A stretch of 64,000 nt of DNA from Flammula alnicola (taxonomy: Eukaryota > Basidiomycota > Agaricomycetes > Agaricales > Strophariaceae), in NCBI GenBank assembly GCA_015499995.1, contig JADNRV010000022.1, positions 1 through 64,000 of the forward strand, in the 5' to 3' direction. Of the stretch, positions 1-15,358 are shown piece by piece. Under the pieces are notes generated by a model. That model was not told where the DNA came from, searched no databases, and saw nothing but the letters and a program-made list of their open reading frames with translations. Every line of letters begins with the position of its first letter. Within the stretch, counting starts at the first letter, position 1. A program made the translations under genes and the position numbers.

Positions 1-1475
1 CACTGGGACGTGTCATCATGAGACGACTGGAGCATATTTATTCAAAGGTAAGGATGTCCGATTCAATCTTGGATCCTCGACTCACGAAACATGCCTCTTA
101 GCCGGATGCCGTTGTCCAAGCACTAGAAGCAGCAGCCGACATTTCAGAAGTGAAACCCACGATGACCCTCGCAGCGCAAGGAACCACTTCTGGTTTGGTC
201 CATGCCCTCTGTGTCTACCTCTACAAGTCTGGAAATTCTCTTCTGAGGACAAGAGCGATGCTGAGCCATATCTACCACCATGCCCTACACAACGACTTTC
301 ACACTGCTCGAGACATGCTTCTTATGTCGCATCTTCAGGAATCCATCCATTCAGCCGATGTCGCGACGCAAATACTGTACAACCGTACCGTTGTCCAGCT
401 TGGACTCTGTGCATTCCGATCAGGGTTGATCAAGGAAGCTCAGGGCACTTTGCAGGATATCTTCACGACACAGCGCGTGAAGGAATTGCTCGCTCAAGGC
501 GTCCATCAACAACGATTCCAGGTCATGACACCCGAGCAAGAAAAGGCAGAGAAACAAAGGCAGCTTCCATTCCATATGCACATCAATACTGAACTTTTGG
601 AGGCTGCGTTCCTGGTCTCGAGCATGCTTGTTGAGATTCCTCTTCTAGCGAGCATTGATTCCGAAGAGCAAAAACGCAAAGCTATCTCAAAACCCTTCCG
701 CCGTCTCCTCGATTTTGCTGATCGCCAGGTCTTTACGGGACCCCCAGAGAGTACTCGTGATCACATTATGCAAGCAAGCAAGGCGCTACAGGATGGAGAG
801 TGGGAAAAGTGTCGCGATTTGATTCAGAGCATCAAGATTTGGAGTCTGATGCCGGAGGCTGCCACTGTAAAAGAAATGTTGGCCAAGTCAGTCGATTTAC
901 TCATCCATCTATCTTAAAGAAGCTTACCCTTCAGTAGACGTATTCAGGAACAGGGTCTGAGAACATACCTGTTCACTTATGCCCCGCATTACAGCACCCT
1001 TTCGCTTTCTTTGTTGTCGAGGACGTTCTCGCTTCCTCTCAGGACTGTGACTTCGACAGTCTCGAAAATGATTTGGAACGAGGAGTTGTCGGCGTCTTTG
1101 GATCAATCTGGCGGCGTCGTCGTCTTCCAACGAATCGAACTATCCCGCTCTCAGCAACTTGCACAAGTAATCTCCGACAAAGTGGCAGCGATGGTTGATC
1201 AAAATGAGAAGGCACTTGACGTGAAAATGGGTGGCACCAGTGGCTGGGGAGAGAGGAACGACGGCAACAAAAATGAGAAGAGAGGAGAACAGACTCAAGA
1301 ACGTCGCGGCCGCGGGGAACGGACCCGGGGTGCTCGAGGTTTGTTGTAACAAATCTCGCAATTGAAACCAGATATTGATTACATTATTCTAGGTGGAGCT
1401 CGGGGACGAGGCGCGCGTTTCTCTCAGGGTCTCGGAAACCAAATGCCAGGACATACGGGACAACGGGGTCAGTAG
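1..1475 (+). CDS. NIP1: Translation initiation factor eIF3 subunit c, 3' part
   Basis: C-terminal part of eIF3c, the scaffold subunit of eIF3 that binds the 40S ribosome and connects eIF1 and eIF5 during start-codon selection in the cytosol. The gene enters from the left edge. Visible exons are about 1-47, 102-886, 935-1334 and 1388-1475, with the stop TAG at 1473-1475. The encoded segment carries the helical repeat and PCI-domain stretch typical of the family, including 'VIMRRLEHIYSK', 'LLMSHLQESIHSADV' and 'FSLPLRTVTSTVSKMIW'. It ends in a Gly/Arg-rich tail (GARGRGARF..), as in other fungal and animal eIF3c proteins. All exon joins keep frame. The N-terminal half lies outside the window. 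It is convergent with the eIF2B-gamma gene. Identification is from recalled family motifs and is firm. Confidence 0.95.
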
Positions 1476-1875
1476 TTCTAGTTCAGTGTATTTTCTCTAG
1501 GTTCCTTTGCGCTTGTGATCAAGGCCGTGTTCGAGCAACAAAAGTCAAAGACGCGCACATATGAGAAAATGATAGGGAAGCGGCAGGCACTGACGAGGAT
1601 GTGGGTATCGACGTCTTCACTTTCAACTGAAAATACGGACAACTTGTTAATACAGTTGAATTAACGGGGGGATGCGACTGATTTAGTGTCACTGGTCGCA
1701 TCGGATTTCTTCTCGATGTCGTATTTGGTAAGCACGGGCCGTACAGATATATATCGCGCATAAACCACATGCATTCTAGTCTCTAAGTTAGCCTATACTT
1801 CCTGGTGTTGTATTTCAGGCGTCCCAGGAGTTTCCATCCAATCAGATACCTCGAGCTTCTCTCCTTTTGAAATTT
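1476..1875. other. Intergenic region between convergent genes
   Basis: About 400 bp between the stop codons of eIF3c (+) and eIF2B-gamma (-). It should hold both 3' UTRs and polyadenylation signals. I see no conserved coding sequence; the short open frames here have no recognisable motif. Confidence 0.6.
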
Positions 1876-3643
1876 CTATTTAGACAATATCAGCTCAGCT
1901 GTTGCATTAGCAATTGTTGCATGCACCGACCTCCTTCGCCGACTTCGTAACCTGCTTGAGTGACACATCGTGTCAGTTCAGCTTTCTGTCCTACTTGGGT
2001 GCTTTTGCCCAAAATGCAACCGTCGAGCTTGGCTCTGTATGTTTTACGAATCAATGGACGACACACGGGTGCATATTTTGAGAGTCCTTACCCATCTTCA
2101 ACAATGCAATGGTCTAGCAATACACAGCCCGTGATTTTGACCATCCTGCCGATGGTGCAGTGCCGTCCGATGACAGATCGCTTGATGCTGGTGCGTTCAG
2201 AAATCTGGGTGGATTCGCCCACGATAGAGTCGGCGGATATCTGGGCCTTTTGGTCAATCAAGGATCGGTCTTTGGGATCCAAAGGCAGGCTATATGTGGT
2301 TCTTGACAAAATCTACATATCAGATTAAGATGAGCTCCTCCAAAGACGATCAGAATTGCGTCTAAATGCAACTCACTCGTTTGTTGATCTCGTGAAACTT
2401 CTGCAATGTGTTGATTCGCATTGCAGGTTCTGACGAACGGTTATGTATGACTACTCCGGTTTTGAGTTTCGCTTGGAACGTAGACTCTGGGTCAGCATTT
2501 GTCGGCGAAGGAACATCTTCATCCATCAATGGACTTTTATTGATGAGACTTGAATGCTGCAAAGCGAGGGCCTGCGAAGTCGATTCTTCCATCGCGCTCA
2601 AAGCTGTAAAGAAGATATTAAACAAGAAGAAAAAAATTACAGAACACACACCACTCACTTTGCCTATATTTCCCTCTTTTTGAACGCGAATATTGGACTT
2701 TGCAAAGCCACGGAAAGAATTCCTCTCTCAAAGAAGAGAAATGGGGTTTCTGATGCAATAGATCAAGTACTGATCTTCGGCACACATACACATGCGAATC
2801 CTCTAAGGAAGAAGAGAGCTTTGTATGCGGAAACCTAGTCATTGCGTTAAACATAAGCAGTAGAACGCGGTGATGCAATTTACCTCGATAACATGGACAT
2901 CTTTAATTCAATCTCCTCTGGATTTCTGTCAAAATCGTCTGATGTGTCGACGTGCAGTAGGGTATCAGTAGCGGGATCCCAAACGATGGGGAATGTGGCG
3001 GGTGGAGAGCCCCATTCGTCAATAAACGCGCCTTTCTCCGGGGGCGGTGATGAATACCAGCATGTTGTGGCGAGAGAGCCTTCGGACAGGGAATCAACAC
3101 GAAATTTGTCCAGCAAGCGGCTTAAAGGGAGTGATGGTGGGGGTATAAAGTCGCATGGGAGGACCACAAAATCCTCGGAAATACGGTTTGAAAACTGGCG
3201 AAGCAGAGCGCAAGTCCCGATGATACCCCCTTGAGATTCGTCGTATGTCTGAAGGTCTATTCTCAAAGATGATGACGAGACATCGGAGTGTATGTGATGG
3301 TATATTGCGGAGCGATGGCGAGATGGACAAATTAAAAGGACATCTATGATGAACGAGATGGATTAGCCTATCGGGAAGTGAGAGTGGGAATGCAAGGCAC
3401 CTTGGATCCCAGATTGCTCAAGCCAGTCTAAAACATAGTCAAGCAGTGGTTTATTGGCTACTGGTAAAAGAGCCTTGGGACAAGGTTCATCGCCATAGTC
3501 GTTTGTGAGAGGAACAAGACTACAAGAAAGATGAATAAAAACAAACAGGAGAAAGAGAAAGCGCACTCGTTTCCAAAGCCAGCAAAGAGGACCGCAAGGA
3601 ATTCCCTTGTAACGAGGTCTGGCTTGACGTTGTCGAGATCCAT
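1876..3643 (-). CDS. GCD1: eIF2B gamma subunit (guanine nucleotide exchange factor)
   Basis: Catalytic-subcomplex subunit of eIF2B, the factor that recycles eIF2-GDP to eIF2-GTP and is the target of the integrated stress response; cytosolic. The start ATG is at 3643 (MDLDNVKPDL..). The N-terminal part is a nucleotidyltransferase-like fold ('CPKALLPVANKPLLDYVLDW', 'GGIIGTCALLRQF', 'FVVLPCDFI'). The C-terminal part is a left-handed beta-helix of hexapeptide repeats ('ISADSIVGESTQISERTSI', 'GRHCTIGRMVKITGCVLLDH', 'KLDGCILGKSTQVG'), then 'LTRCVTQAGYEV'. About seven exons with GT..AG introns all keep frame, and the stop is at 1876. The nucleotidyltransferase fold is shared with GDP-mannose pyrophosphorylase, but the C-terminal repeat and tail fit eIF2B-gamma better. 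The gene is head-to-head with the kinase gene, with about 108 bp between start codons. Confidence 0.88.
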
Positions 3644-3751
3644 GTTGTGTTTTGCAGTCAAAAGCAAGAAAGCAAGTCAAAGATTAGATGTAGATCACAT
3701 GACCAGCTGGATTTATACAAATCGTAGACTCGTTCATTAACACCTGCAGCA
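3644..3751. promoter_or_regulatory. Shared divergent promoter, eIF2B-gamma / GCK kinase
   Basis: About 108 bp separates the two probable start codons (3643 on minus, 3752 on plus), so both 5' UTRs and core promoters must lie here or overlap the coding ends. No TATA box is obvious. This is inferred from geometry only. Confidence 0.4.
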
Positions 3752-6193
3752 ATGCTCAACCCCCTGTTCATCAACTCTTCCAGCGGCTAGAAACAATCGG
3801 GAAAGGCGCCTATGGATCAGTTCATAAAGGGAAACACATACCCACTGGAAACGTCGTTGCCCTAAAGATCATCAATCTCGACACGGCGGACGACGATGTT
3901 GGTGACATTCAGCGTGAAGTCGCTCTCTTGTCCCAACTGCGAGATGCCCCAAACATCACAAAGTACTTCGGCTGTTTCATGGATGGTCCGCGCGTGTGGA
4001 TTGTGATGGAGCTTGCTCAGGGTGGTAGTGTGCTCTCCTTGATGAAAGCTTCAAAGGATGGCTGCATCGAAGAGAAATACGTCTCTGTCATTATTAGGGA
4101 AGTTCTCATTGGTTTAAGTTATCTACATAAAGTGCCAGTAATTCATCGGGATATGAAAGCCGCCAATGTCCTTGTCACCGCCACTGGCAAGGTCATGATA
4201 TGCGACTTTGGCGTTCTGCCCTTCTTGCCACCACATCCAGCAAACGAAATACGTTGACTGGTACTCCATACTGGATGGCACCCGAGGTTGTGCAGAGCGT
4301 TCCAGCGTACGACACCAAGGCGGACATTTGGAGTCTAGGGATCATGGTCTACGAAATGATAAAAGGAACCCCACCCCATTCCAATTTGGACAAATTCCAA
4401 GTCATGGATCTCATACCAAGAATTAAGCCGCCTCGACTGACAGAAAGTGAGGGATCCAAAGATATGCGGGACTTCATGTCTTTTTGTTTGAAGGAGTCTC
4501 CGACGGAAGTAAGTCATCCTAAAGCTTGAATACTTCATTTGCTTATGCAAAGTAGCGCCTTCCTGCAGACGAACTTGCAAAGACCAAGTGGATCAAGTCC
4601 ATCTCCAAAGTAGGAGTATCTCTGTTGAAGGATCTCGTCCTTCGTTTGCAGCAAGCTGGCCCAAGAGCCAGCTTGGCAGAGCCGCTGGATTGGGAAAATG
4701 GCGACACGAACGGGTATGGATCTTGAATTTCCTTCCTGAATGCATATTTGCTAAAACAAAATCACAGCCCTATGGCAGAAGACAATAGCTGGGAATTTGA
4801 TACTATTCGTGGTAGCTCATTCTTGGCTGTAGATGAAGATTACCTGGAAGATTTTGGGGAAGTTCCATCCGATCCCTCGAATCAAGCAACCATTCGTGCC
4901 AATCAGTCCACAAATTTCCCTTCATCGTTGCGGCTCCTTTTCGAGGATGGCAACAACTCAGCGCAGCCAGAAAGCCGGCGCTTAAATCTTAATATTCCAG
5001 AAACCTCTGTTTCGTCGCAATTCTCCCCGATCACCCCAGAACCCGCCCAGGACGATGTGTCGCACCAATATACATTCCCATCTATGCCAATAACGCGCAA
5101 CCCCTCAAAGCCATTTTTAGGCAATGATAACGATGCTTTGATATCATCTTCGGCTGGTTCGCAGGCAGCTCGAAGTATTTCCCCCTTGAATGATGCTGTG
5201 AGGAGAAAGCGCAGAGTAGTCGTTTCCTGCAAAGTTCCTACGACGATGTTGCGCGACCAAGATATCCCGCCAATTTGGAAAATTCAACAAGGCAGACGCC
5301 TATCAACGGAAATTCGAGGGAATACCAAAACGCGACGCCGTCGATCTGGCCTCTCCATCTTCCTTCCAATTTCCTCATCCATCCAAATTTACTCAGACAG
5401 CCCGTCGTCCTCATCGGCCATCGGAAAGTCGTACATCACCTACTCGCCCTATCACATCATAAGTACCCATCAAAACACATTATCTCTTGACGCTCCCTCT
5501 ATATCCACCAAACAGGACAACATCTCTCCTCCAATCGCAAGAACCAGATCTGCTACGACACCTCCACCTATATCTGCTGTTGATTATGACGCTCTTGATA
5601 GGGCAATCCACGTCGTGGACCCCAGGAAAGCGAGCGATCTGAGCCTTCCAGCGCCCAGTCGTGGAACACCAGGTTTGAAGGACGTCCTCAAGGTTCGGCC
5701 CCTTATAAGCTGCAGACTCGTCGAACTGATTGCTTCTTCTTATGCAGGTTCCATTACTCTCGTCGGGTCATCACATGGGGATGGCTGACCTCTTGCCGCC
5801 TTCTCCATCGGCAGCCGTAACAGGTCAACGCCACTTCCCATCGGTTTCGACCTTGCTTCCTCCACCTACAACGAATTCGGCTCAAGAAGAGATTCCCATA
5901 CCTTTTGACAATGAAGGAACGAGCAGTCGTCTGAACAACAGAGGACAACAACAACATTGGTCAATCATCCGAATCCATCATTTGGATCGCTACTTGCCAC
6001 ACGCCCATTGGACTATACAGCTTTAATAACTCAGCAAAATTCGCATAGTGTGGAACTGGACCACACTCTCAGGCCCTTGCCCATTGGTTAGCGGCCATTG
6101 AAAGTGGCTTGAACTCCGTTCTCGATAACGCCATTGAAGAAGAAACAGATAGCTTTCTTGAAAATCCGGTTCAGGGAGACCTGCATTCAGAAC
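3752..6193 (+). CDS. Germinal-centre (Ste20-type) kinase, Nak1/Kic1-like, with several apparent frameshifts
   Basis: Ser/Thr kinase of the GCK-III/MST type; fungal relatives Nak1 and Kic1 act upstream of NDR kinase in polarity (MOR/RAM) signalling. The kinase domain is clear: glycine loop 'IGKGAYGSVHKG', catalytic lysine in 'VVALKIIN', 'HRDMKAANVL' and 'CDFGV', then 'TLTGTPYWMAPEV'. The Ser/Pro-rich tail contains 'NSWEFDTIRGSS', like other GCK-III tails. The frame breaks repeatedly: at the C5 run 3760-3764 just after the ATG, after DFG at 4214-4215, probably in the tail near 5279 and 5465, and near 5928 and 6069. One extra base at 3760-3764, 4214-4215, 5928 and 6069 restores conserved or plausible sequence, ending in a helical tail 'QALAHWLAAIESGLNSVLD' with a TAG near 6193. 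Family is firm. The exact model, and whether the gene is intact in life, are not. Confidence 0.75.
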
Positions 6194-6252
6194 CAAATAG
6201 CTCTATATTGTAGTTTTATACCCAGTCTTCGACCTATGCCCAAGCTTGATCC

Positions 6253-7081
6253 TTATAATGATATGTATTCTTTAGCAATGAGATAATCTGCTATAATGCG
6301 CACAGCTTCGGCTACCTCAACCTCGTCGGTTCTAATGTGAATTTCTGGGGTATCGGGGGCTTCATAGGGAGCAGAAATGCCAGTAAACTCTACGGAGAAT
6401 GAGAAGAATTTCGGTAGTGATTTTCGTAAGTCACGAACCTTTGATTTCACCAGCTCGTGCCTTTTTGTATAATCCCTTCGGATCCCTTGCCTCGACCACT
6501 TGTAGAGGCGCGTCAACGAAGACTTCGACGAAGGGTAAGGATGACTGGTTGTGAAGTTCTCGGGCCAGATTTCTGTCGGCACGATAGGGAGATATGAAGG
6601 CAGTGACGGTAATGCATCCAGCATCTGTGAATAGTTTAGACACCTGCAGAAGAAAGGGAAACATGATTGGATGACAAGATAATGGAGATGAGATCAATAC
6701 GACGCACCTCGCCTATTCTCCTAATATTTTCATTGCGCGACTTTTCATCGAAACCGAGGTCCTTGTTTAATCCGAACCTCACATTATCACCATCCAGTCG
6801 ATATGCAAATTTCTGCAAATGCAGAAGGTGTTGTTCCAGCGCACATGCGATCGTTGACTAAATAGTGATGTCAAGTAATCAGAGATTGGCAGAGATCAGA
6901 GACTGCCTACCTTCCCGCTTGCACTGAGGCCGGTCAGCCAGACGGTCGCGCCTTTCTGTTTTAAAAGTTGACCGCGCTCACTGCTGGTTACAGAGCCTGA
7001 AAATTTGGAAGCATTTACGATCAGTGTAAGACATCTACACATTTAGCACAAACCAGGGTGAAAGTGAATGTTGGTGGCCAT
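6253..7081 (-). CDS. MET14: Adenylyl-sulfate (APS) kinase
   Basis: Phosphorylates APS to PAPS with ATP in sulfate assimilation; cytosolic. The start ATG is at 7081 ([10 protein letters not shown]) and the product is about 200 residues, normal for fungal APS kinase. It shows the P-loop 'GLSASGKST', the '[17 protein letters not shown]' segment, '[11 protein letters not shown]', '[14 protein letters not shown]', '[11 protein letters not shown]' and '[15 protein letters not shown]', then '[11 protein letters not shown]'. These are the signature blocks of the family in order. Small introns separate them and the frame is kept throughout. There is no ATP sulfurylase domain attached, so it is the monofunctional form. 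It is convergent with the kinase gene; the two 3' ends are about 60 bp apart. Confidence 0.95.
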
Positions 7082-7294
7082 AATGCAAGACGAAAACAAT
7101 ACCGACTGTGAAAATTGGAAGTACCTACATCGTTTTCGAGGCGGAGGAGATGTGATCAATCATGATGACGCGACTGTAACGCGATTATCGCCAATCCAAA
7201 TTTGGCATTGTATGCAAAAAATATATATTATTCGTTGTATATATTATCCACCCCAATGACTTTCGCTCATAAATTATAGTAGGATTATGCGACG
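7082..7294. other. Intergenic region upstream of APS kinase
   Basis: About 210 bp between the APS kinase start and the PPR gene 3' end. It is AT-rich near 7200-7280. No gene is seen. Confidence 0.5.
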
Positions 7295-8961
7295 CTACTT
7301 GCGTTCCCTGCGTTCCCTGTTTACATGGATAGCTGTCGCGGCTGTTTTATGTCGTGTGTCCTGAAGTCTATATCCACATTCCTCCATCTCCTGCAATACC
7401 AAGCTACTGCGAGTATCTTCTGCCGACAAACATTTCTGCAGCAGTGCCTCATACACCTCTTGGGGAGGTACATGACCAGTAGCTTTCATTTCCTCCAGAT
7501 AATAAAAAGCGTCCTCGTAGGTGTCTTGGGTTAGGCAGAGGTTGATCATTTTTTCGTAAGTTTCTTCGTCCGGTTTGACTCTGGCTTGCTTCATGTCGTT
7601 CAGTAGGAGGTCACCAAGCTGGCGATGTTGCGCTCCGATGCATCCTTCCAAAAGGAGATTGAAGGTCGCAAGATCTGGTGCAAGGCCGTAGTCGTGGAAA
7701 GACTTGTAAATTCCGACGGCTCGTTGCAGATCTCCAAGGAATATAGATGCTTGAATTACGACTTTCAGCGCACCAACATCAAGCCCACCGTCTGATGTGT
7801 GGATATCGTCAATGAGAGCCCATGCAGAATCGAGCGAGTCTACATCGCTCTTGATTGAATCTAGGATGAAGGCTGTTGTGTTGCCTGTAGGGTTTATGCC
7901 ATTCGTTCGCATGATGTGGAGTGTGACCAGGGCTTCCTTCATTTGATCATTCCGACAGAATGCTTCGATGAGCGCTGCAAAGTGATATTCTTGCCAGTCG
8001 ATACCCGCAATCTTCAGAACACGGAGAACATCAGTTGCGAGGTCGGGGAGTCCATGACGAGCAGCGGTATTGAGGACTGCCAGGCACACGCCTTCGCTGG
8101 GTATCACACTCAAGTCATCGACAATAATAGGCCAGCACTTGGTAACACCGTCGACCTTTCACAAACATCAAGAAGGGCATAGGAAGGAAATGAATAGGTG
8201 AAATAACGTACATAAAGATTTTGGGCAGCGGAAGTAAGACAAGCAACCCAAGCAGAGTCGTCCAATCGTCGGAGGGAAATGTCTTCGAAATACGTTGCAA
8301 TTTCAATGGCAAGGCGAGAGTGACCACATTCTGCAGCTAAAATTACAACGGCCCGTGCCGCGGCAAGCTCTGGGACTATTTTTGCTTTTTCATGGCAAAA
8401 ATGTATTGTAAAGCCGTTTCAATATTGCTTTCTTTGACAAGGCAATTGATGATGGAGGTGTATATGGGGGCATTTGGTTTAAAGCCAAGCTGGTCCATTC
8501 GCTCAATTGCATTCCAAAGGTTATTGAAAGGTCGATCCCGTTGCGCCTTGGGTAATTTAGTGCATTGATTAAAAGAGACGGGAAAATGCTCACTTGGATT
8601 AGATGGGTGAACGTAGCGGATGTTGGCTGAATACCAGCGAGTAGCATATCATCGAAAATAGCCCATGCGAAGAGCCAGCTCCTGTCGCGAGCAGCAAGGC
8701 TCATGAGAGCATTATAAATTGAGGCATCAGGCACAAGTCCGTCTGATTTCATTCGCGCGGCGAGGTGAAGACAATCGGCGAAGCGTCCAGAGTTGGAAGC
8801 GGCCATGATTCGTACTGTGTAGTCGGTCGGAGTGACGTCCTTTTTAGAGTCGGTGGGTGCTCATTTTGTTGTGGATGATGTCGGGGAACAGTAGTGTGGA
8901 TGAGACGGGGCGGGCATTGACGAACAAACGGTCTTAGACGCAAAGCCCTAGCTGCAAACAT
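7295..8961 (-). CDS. Mitochondrial pentatricopeptide-repeat (PPR) protein, two apparent frameshifts
   Basis: PPR proteins bind organellar RNA and act in its processing or translation. From the ATG at 8961 the N-terminus (MFAARALRLRPFVRQ) is basic and Arg/Ala-rich like a mitochondrial presequence. PPR-like helical pairs follow, such as 'GLVPDASIYNALMSLAARDR', 'LGFKPNAPIYTSIINCL', 'GLAPDLATFNLLLEGCIGA' and 'RVKPDEETYEKMINLCL', with about 35-residue spacing. Introns of normal size occur near 8530-8600 and 8150-8210. The frame is broken at two A-runs read on the minus strand (T5 at 8841-8845 and T5 at 8386-8390). One extra A in each joins the flanking repeats smoothly. The specific RNA target is unknown. 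It is head-to-head with RAD21. Confidence 0.75.
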
Positions 8962-9084
8962 TTCGAGCAAAGTTTCATAAAGGAGACCTAAAATGCCAGT
9001 GGGTAATATTTCCTGATTACGTAACGCGTGTTTAACGTTCAACAATGTGTGCCACTTTGGACGCGTCTCTCGTCTCAAACCGCC
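8962..9084. promoter_or_regulatory. Shared divergent promoter, PPR gene / RAD21
   Basis: About 123 bp lies between the two inferred start codons and must contain both promoters. No clear core element is visible. This is inferred from gene geometry. Confidence 0.35.
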
Positions 9085-11421
9085 ATGGTACGCATCTTCG
9101 CTCCTCATTCATGACCCTATGCTGACTCTTTTGATATCAAGTTCTACTCAGAGACCATTCTTTCGCGCCGCGGCCCATTAGGCAGGGTATGGCTGGCTGC
9201 TCACATGGAGCGCAAGCTCTCAAAGAGTCAAACACTTCAAACCGATATCGAACAATCTGTTGGTTAGTTCCTACCTCTTTTCCATGGCTTATGCCGTTCT
9301 AATGCCTGGTTAGATGCTATTATGGGCCAGGAAATTGAACTCATGGCTCTCCGACTCAGTGGACAGCTTCTTCTAGGCGTTGTTCGAATCTACAGCCGCA
9401 AAGCGAAGTACCTGCTAGATGATTGTAACGAAGCCCTTCTCAAGATCAAAATGGTACATTTATCCCGTAAACACGCCTTTAATGGCTTCAGTAACATCTG
9501 TGTATTCTCTTAGGCTTTCCGCCCAGGCGTAGTTGATTTGACAGAAGACCAACTGACGGTTAACAAGACGGCGATTACCCTGCAAACCAACGGCCTAGGT
9601 CTCGATTTACTTTTACCTGACGTTGATTGGTGAGCATTGCGTGCGACTTGGAATAAATCTATATTTTCTTATTGATGTATAGGGATATGGACTTCGAGGA
9701 TCGACCTCTTCAACGGCAAGGACATCATCAAGCCCATGTCGACGATATCACTCTGCGGACTGCCGATGACTTCCATCAGTTCGGTGACAACGATCCGTTT
9801 GATATAGGTCCGTCCGACGGCATAGGCTCGCAAGACTTCAATGACTTGGACTTGGGTATCCACTGGGACGATGAACAAAACGAAAAGTCCGAGGCAATGA
9901 GCGTGGACGGAAGTGTCGGTGTCGGTCGTGATGCACAGATCCATGGGGACTCATTCGATTCTGACCTAATGAGAGGTCACGGCCTTGGCGTCGATTTAGA
10001 TGTTCTATCTCATAGGAGCAAAAGCAGAGATGTCTCAGAGCAACCTTTTGGAACTGCCATGGATATCGACGTATTCCCTGATGTCGACCTAGGAGATCTG
10101 GGAATCGGATTTGACGACCTGCCGCCCGATGTTGGCGATGTTAATGGAAGGACCCCAAGTCAGACACGATCCCTTTCCCGTGCTTGTAGGTTTCTTCTTC
10201 CTCCTCCTTTTTTCGTTAATCAACCATCTATCAGCATCACCGCTGACAGAGCTTCCTGTCACCCCGCCTCCTTTTGAAGATCTGGAAGCAAACCCGGAGG
10301 TCATTCCACCCACTACAGAAAAAGCCAAGCGGAAACTTAAAGACAAAAAACAAATAATCGATTCTGTTACGGAACTCCAGAACGGAACATTGGCCAGTAA
10401 CCGTGGTCGAGCTGCCGGAAACGCCAACCCTCTGAACACCGATACTAGTGGTATCGTCTCCAAGCACCATTTCTTGCCCAGATCCTCTATCGTTATGCGA
10501 TTGTTGGAAATTCGAGACGACCCCGTAACATATTTCTTGCCTACGCAAACGAAGGCCAACGGAAACTTCTTCTCGGCTGCCCCGCCGGGACTGACACAAG
10601 AATTGGCGGATCTCTTTATGCGCCCTTTGCCCGGTGCCTCTCCGCAGAAACGGAAGGGTTCGACTCCGGGCCCTAGTCCTAGCAAACGGGCCCGTCGAGA
10701 AGAGGTTGAAGTGCCTCGCCGAGCCGGTAGCTTAGCTCCCAGTGAAGGAGTTCTCAACGAAGACCTGTATGGCCAAGGTATCGATGGAGGTTTCGAGTTC
10801 GCAGACCAGTCGGGGGCCATGGAAGACTATCAACTTGACGTTCCAGAAGTTGGCGTACATATGGATGAAGAACGGGCGAAGTCGGTCGTCACCGACAGGA
10901 GCCGCCTATCATCCCTGGAGCCGGAACTGGAAGATGGCCGCCACGAAGGTTTTGACGGAATGTGTCCAATCTCCATGTTCGATGTCAGCCAACCTTCACA
11001 ACCAACACAAAGTCAAGCCGTGGACAAGGACCAGGACCAGGTCGAGCCCCCTGAGAATGATAAACATGGATATAGCAAAAATACTGTGAAAGCTCTTGGT
11101 TTAATCAGGAAGGAATTACAACCTACCATTGACAACGACGCAGAAGCCAACGTGCTCAGCTTCAAGAAGATGTCGAGCAAGGTGAGTCTTACATTTTACA
11201 AGGGAAAAAGAAAACCACATCGTGACATAACTGCACATTAGGCATCGCGAAGAGCAGCTTCGTCGTTTTTCTTTGAGTTGCTTGTCCTAGGCACCAGGGA
11301 TTGCGTTCAGCTCTCTCAGTCCACTCCGTTTGCAGACATCGAGGTGCAGGCAAAACCACGACTCTGGGAGCACCAACAGCATATGCACGGAGATGTAGAC
11401 CGAACTTCCGAGTCAGCGTGA
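9085..11421 (+). CDS. RAD21: Cohesin kleisin subunit Rad21/Scc1
   Basis: Kleisin that closes the cohesin ring around sister chromatids in the nucleus and is cut by separase. The N-terminal kleisin domain is plain: '[20 protein letters not shown]', '[20 protein letters not shown]' and '[20 protein letters not shown]'. The middle is acidic and disordered. The C-terminal winged helix begins '[20 protein letters not shown]'. The start needs a first exon of a single codon, ATG at 9085-9087, then an intron to 9141; this gives M-FYSET, matching the family N-terminus. Further introns lie near 9263-9313, 9450-9513, 9629-9682, 10185-10249 and 11181-11241, and the stop is at 11419-11421. The frame is intact. 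A possible separase site (ExxR) was not pinned down. Mitotic Rad21 fits better than meiotic Rec8, but this was not tested. Confidence 0.9.
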
Positions 11422-11669
11422 TTTACAGACATTGAGGGTATTTATTGTATTTACTAGTTGGTTTTGTAGTTTTGAATTGGTTTGTGGTTTGCATGACTCG
11501 TGTCTTTGATAAGGTGGGAACCTATGTAGTTTCTTGATTTAGTTTTACATGAATAAATATGTGTGTTTGTCTAGGAGGAATAACCAAAGATCATTGATAT
11601 ACATACAGACATGCGGTGTCCACAATCCCCGAAAGCAAGGTAACATGGATATAATAAAAGAAATTCTAA

Positions 11670-15310
<3,641 letters not shown>

Positions 15311-15358
15311 GACTCGATCGCGTGACCAGTCACACTATTTTCTTTTATTCCGTCCACC
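15311..15358. promoter_or_regulatory. Very short divergent promoter, AlaRS / bL34m
   Basis: Only 48 bp separates the upstream AlaRS ATG (15310, minus) from the bL34m ATG (15359, plus). If AlaRS transcription starts inside its first coding stretch, only the 15250 start would be used for that mRNA. Inferred from geometry; no TATA box is seen. Confidence 0.4.

Noticed and set aside
924..1361. Minus-strand short open frames opposite eIF3c
   Set aside because: Overlap the conserved C-terminal exon of eIF3c and show no motif.
1519..1770. 83-codon minus-strand open frame between eIF3c and eIF2B-gamma
   Set aside because: No start context, motif or splice partner; lies in expected 3' UTR sequence.
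10089..10820. 243-codon minus-strand open frame
   Set aside because: Lies wholly antisense to the clearly coding RAD21 middle exon; its Arg/Ser-rich composition mirrors that exon.
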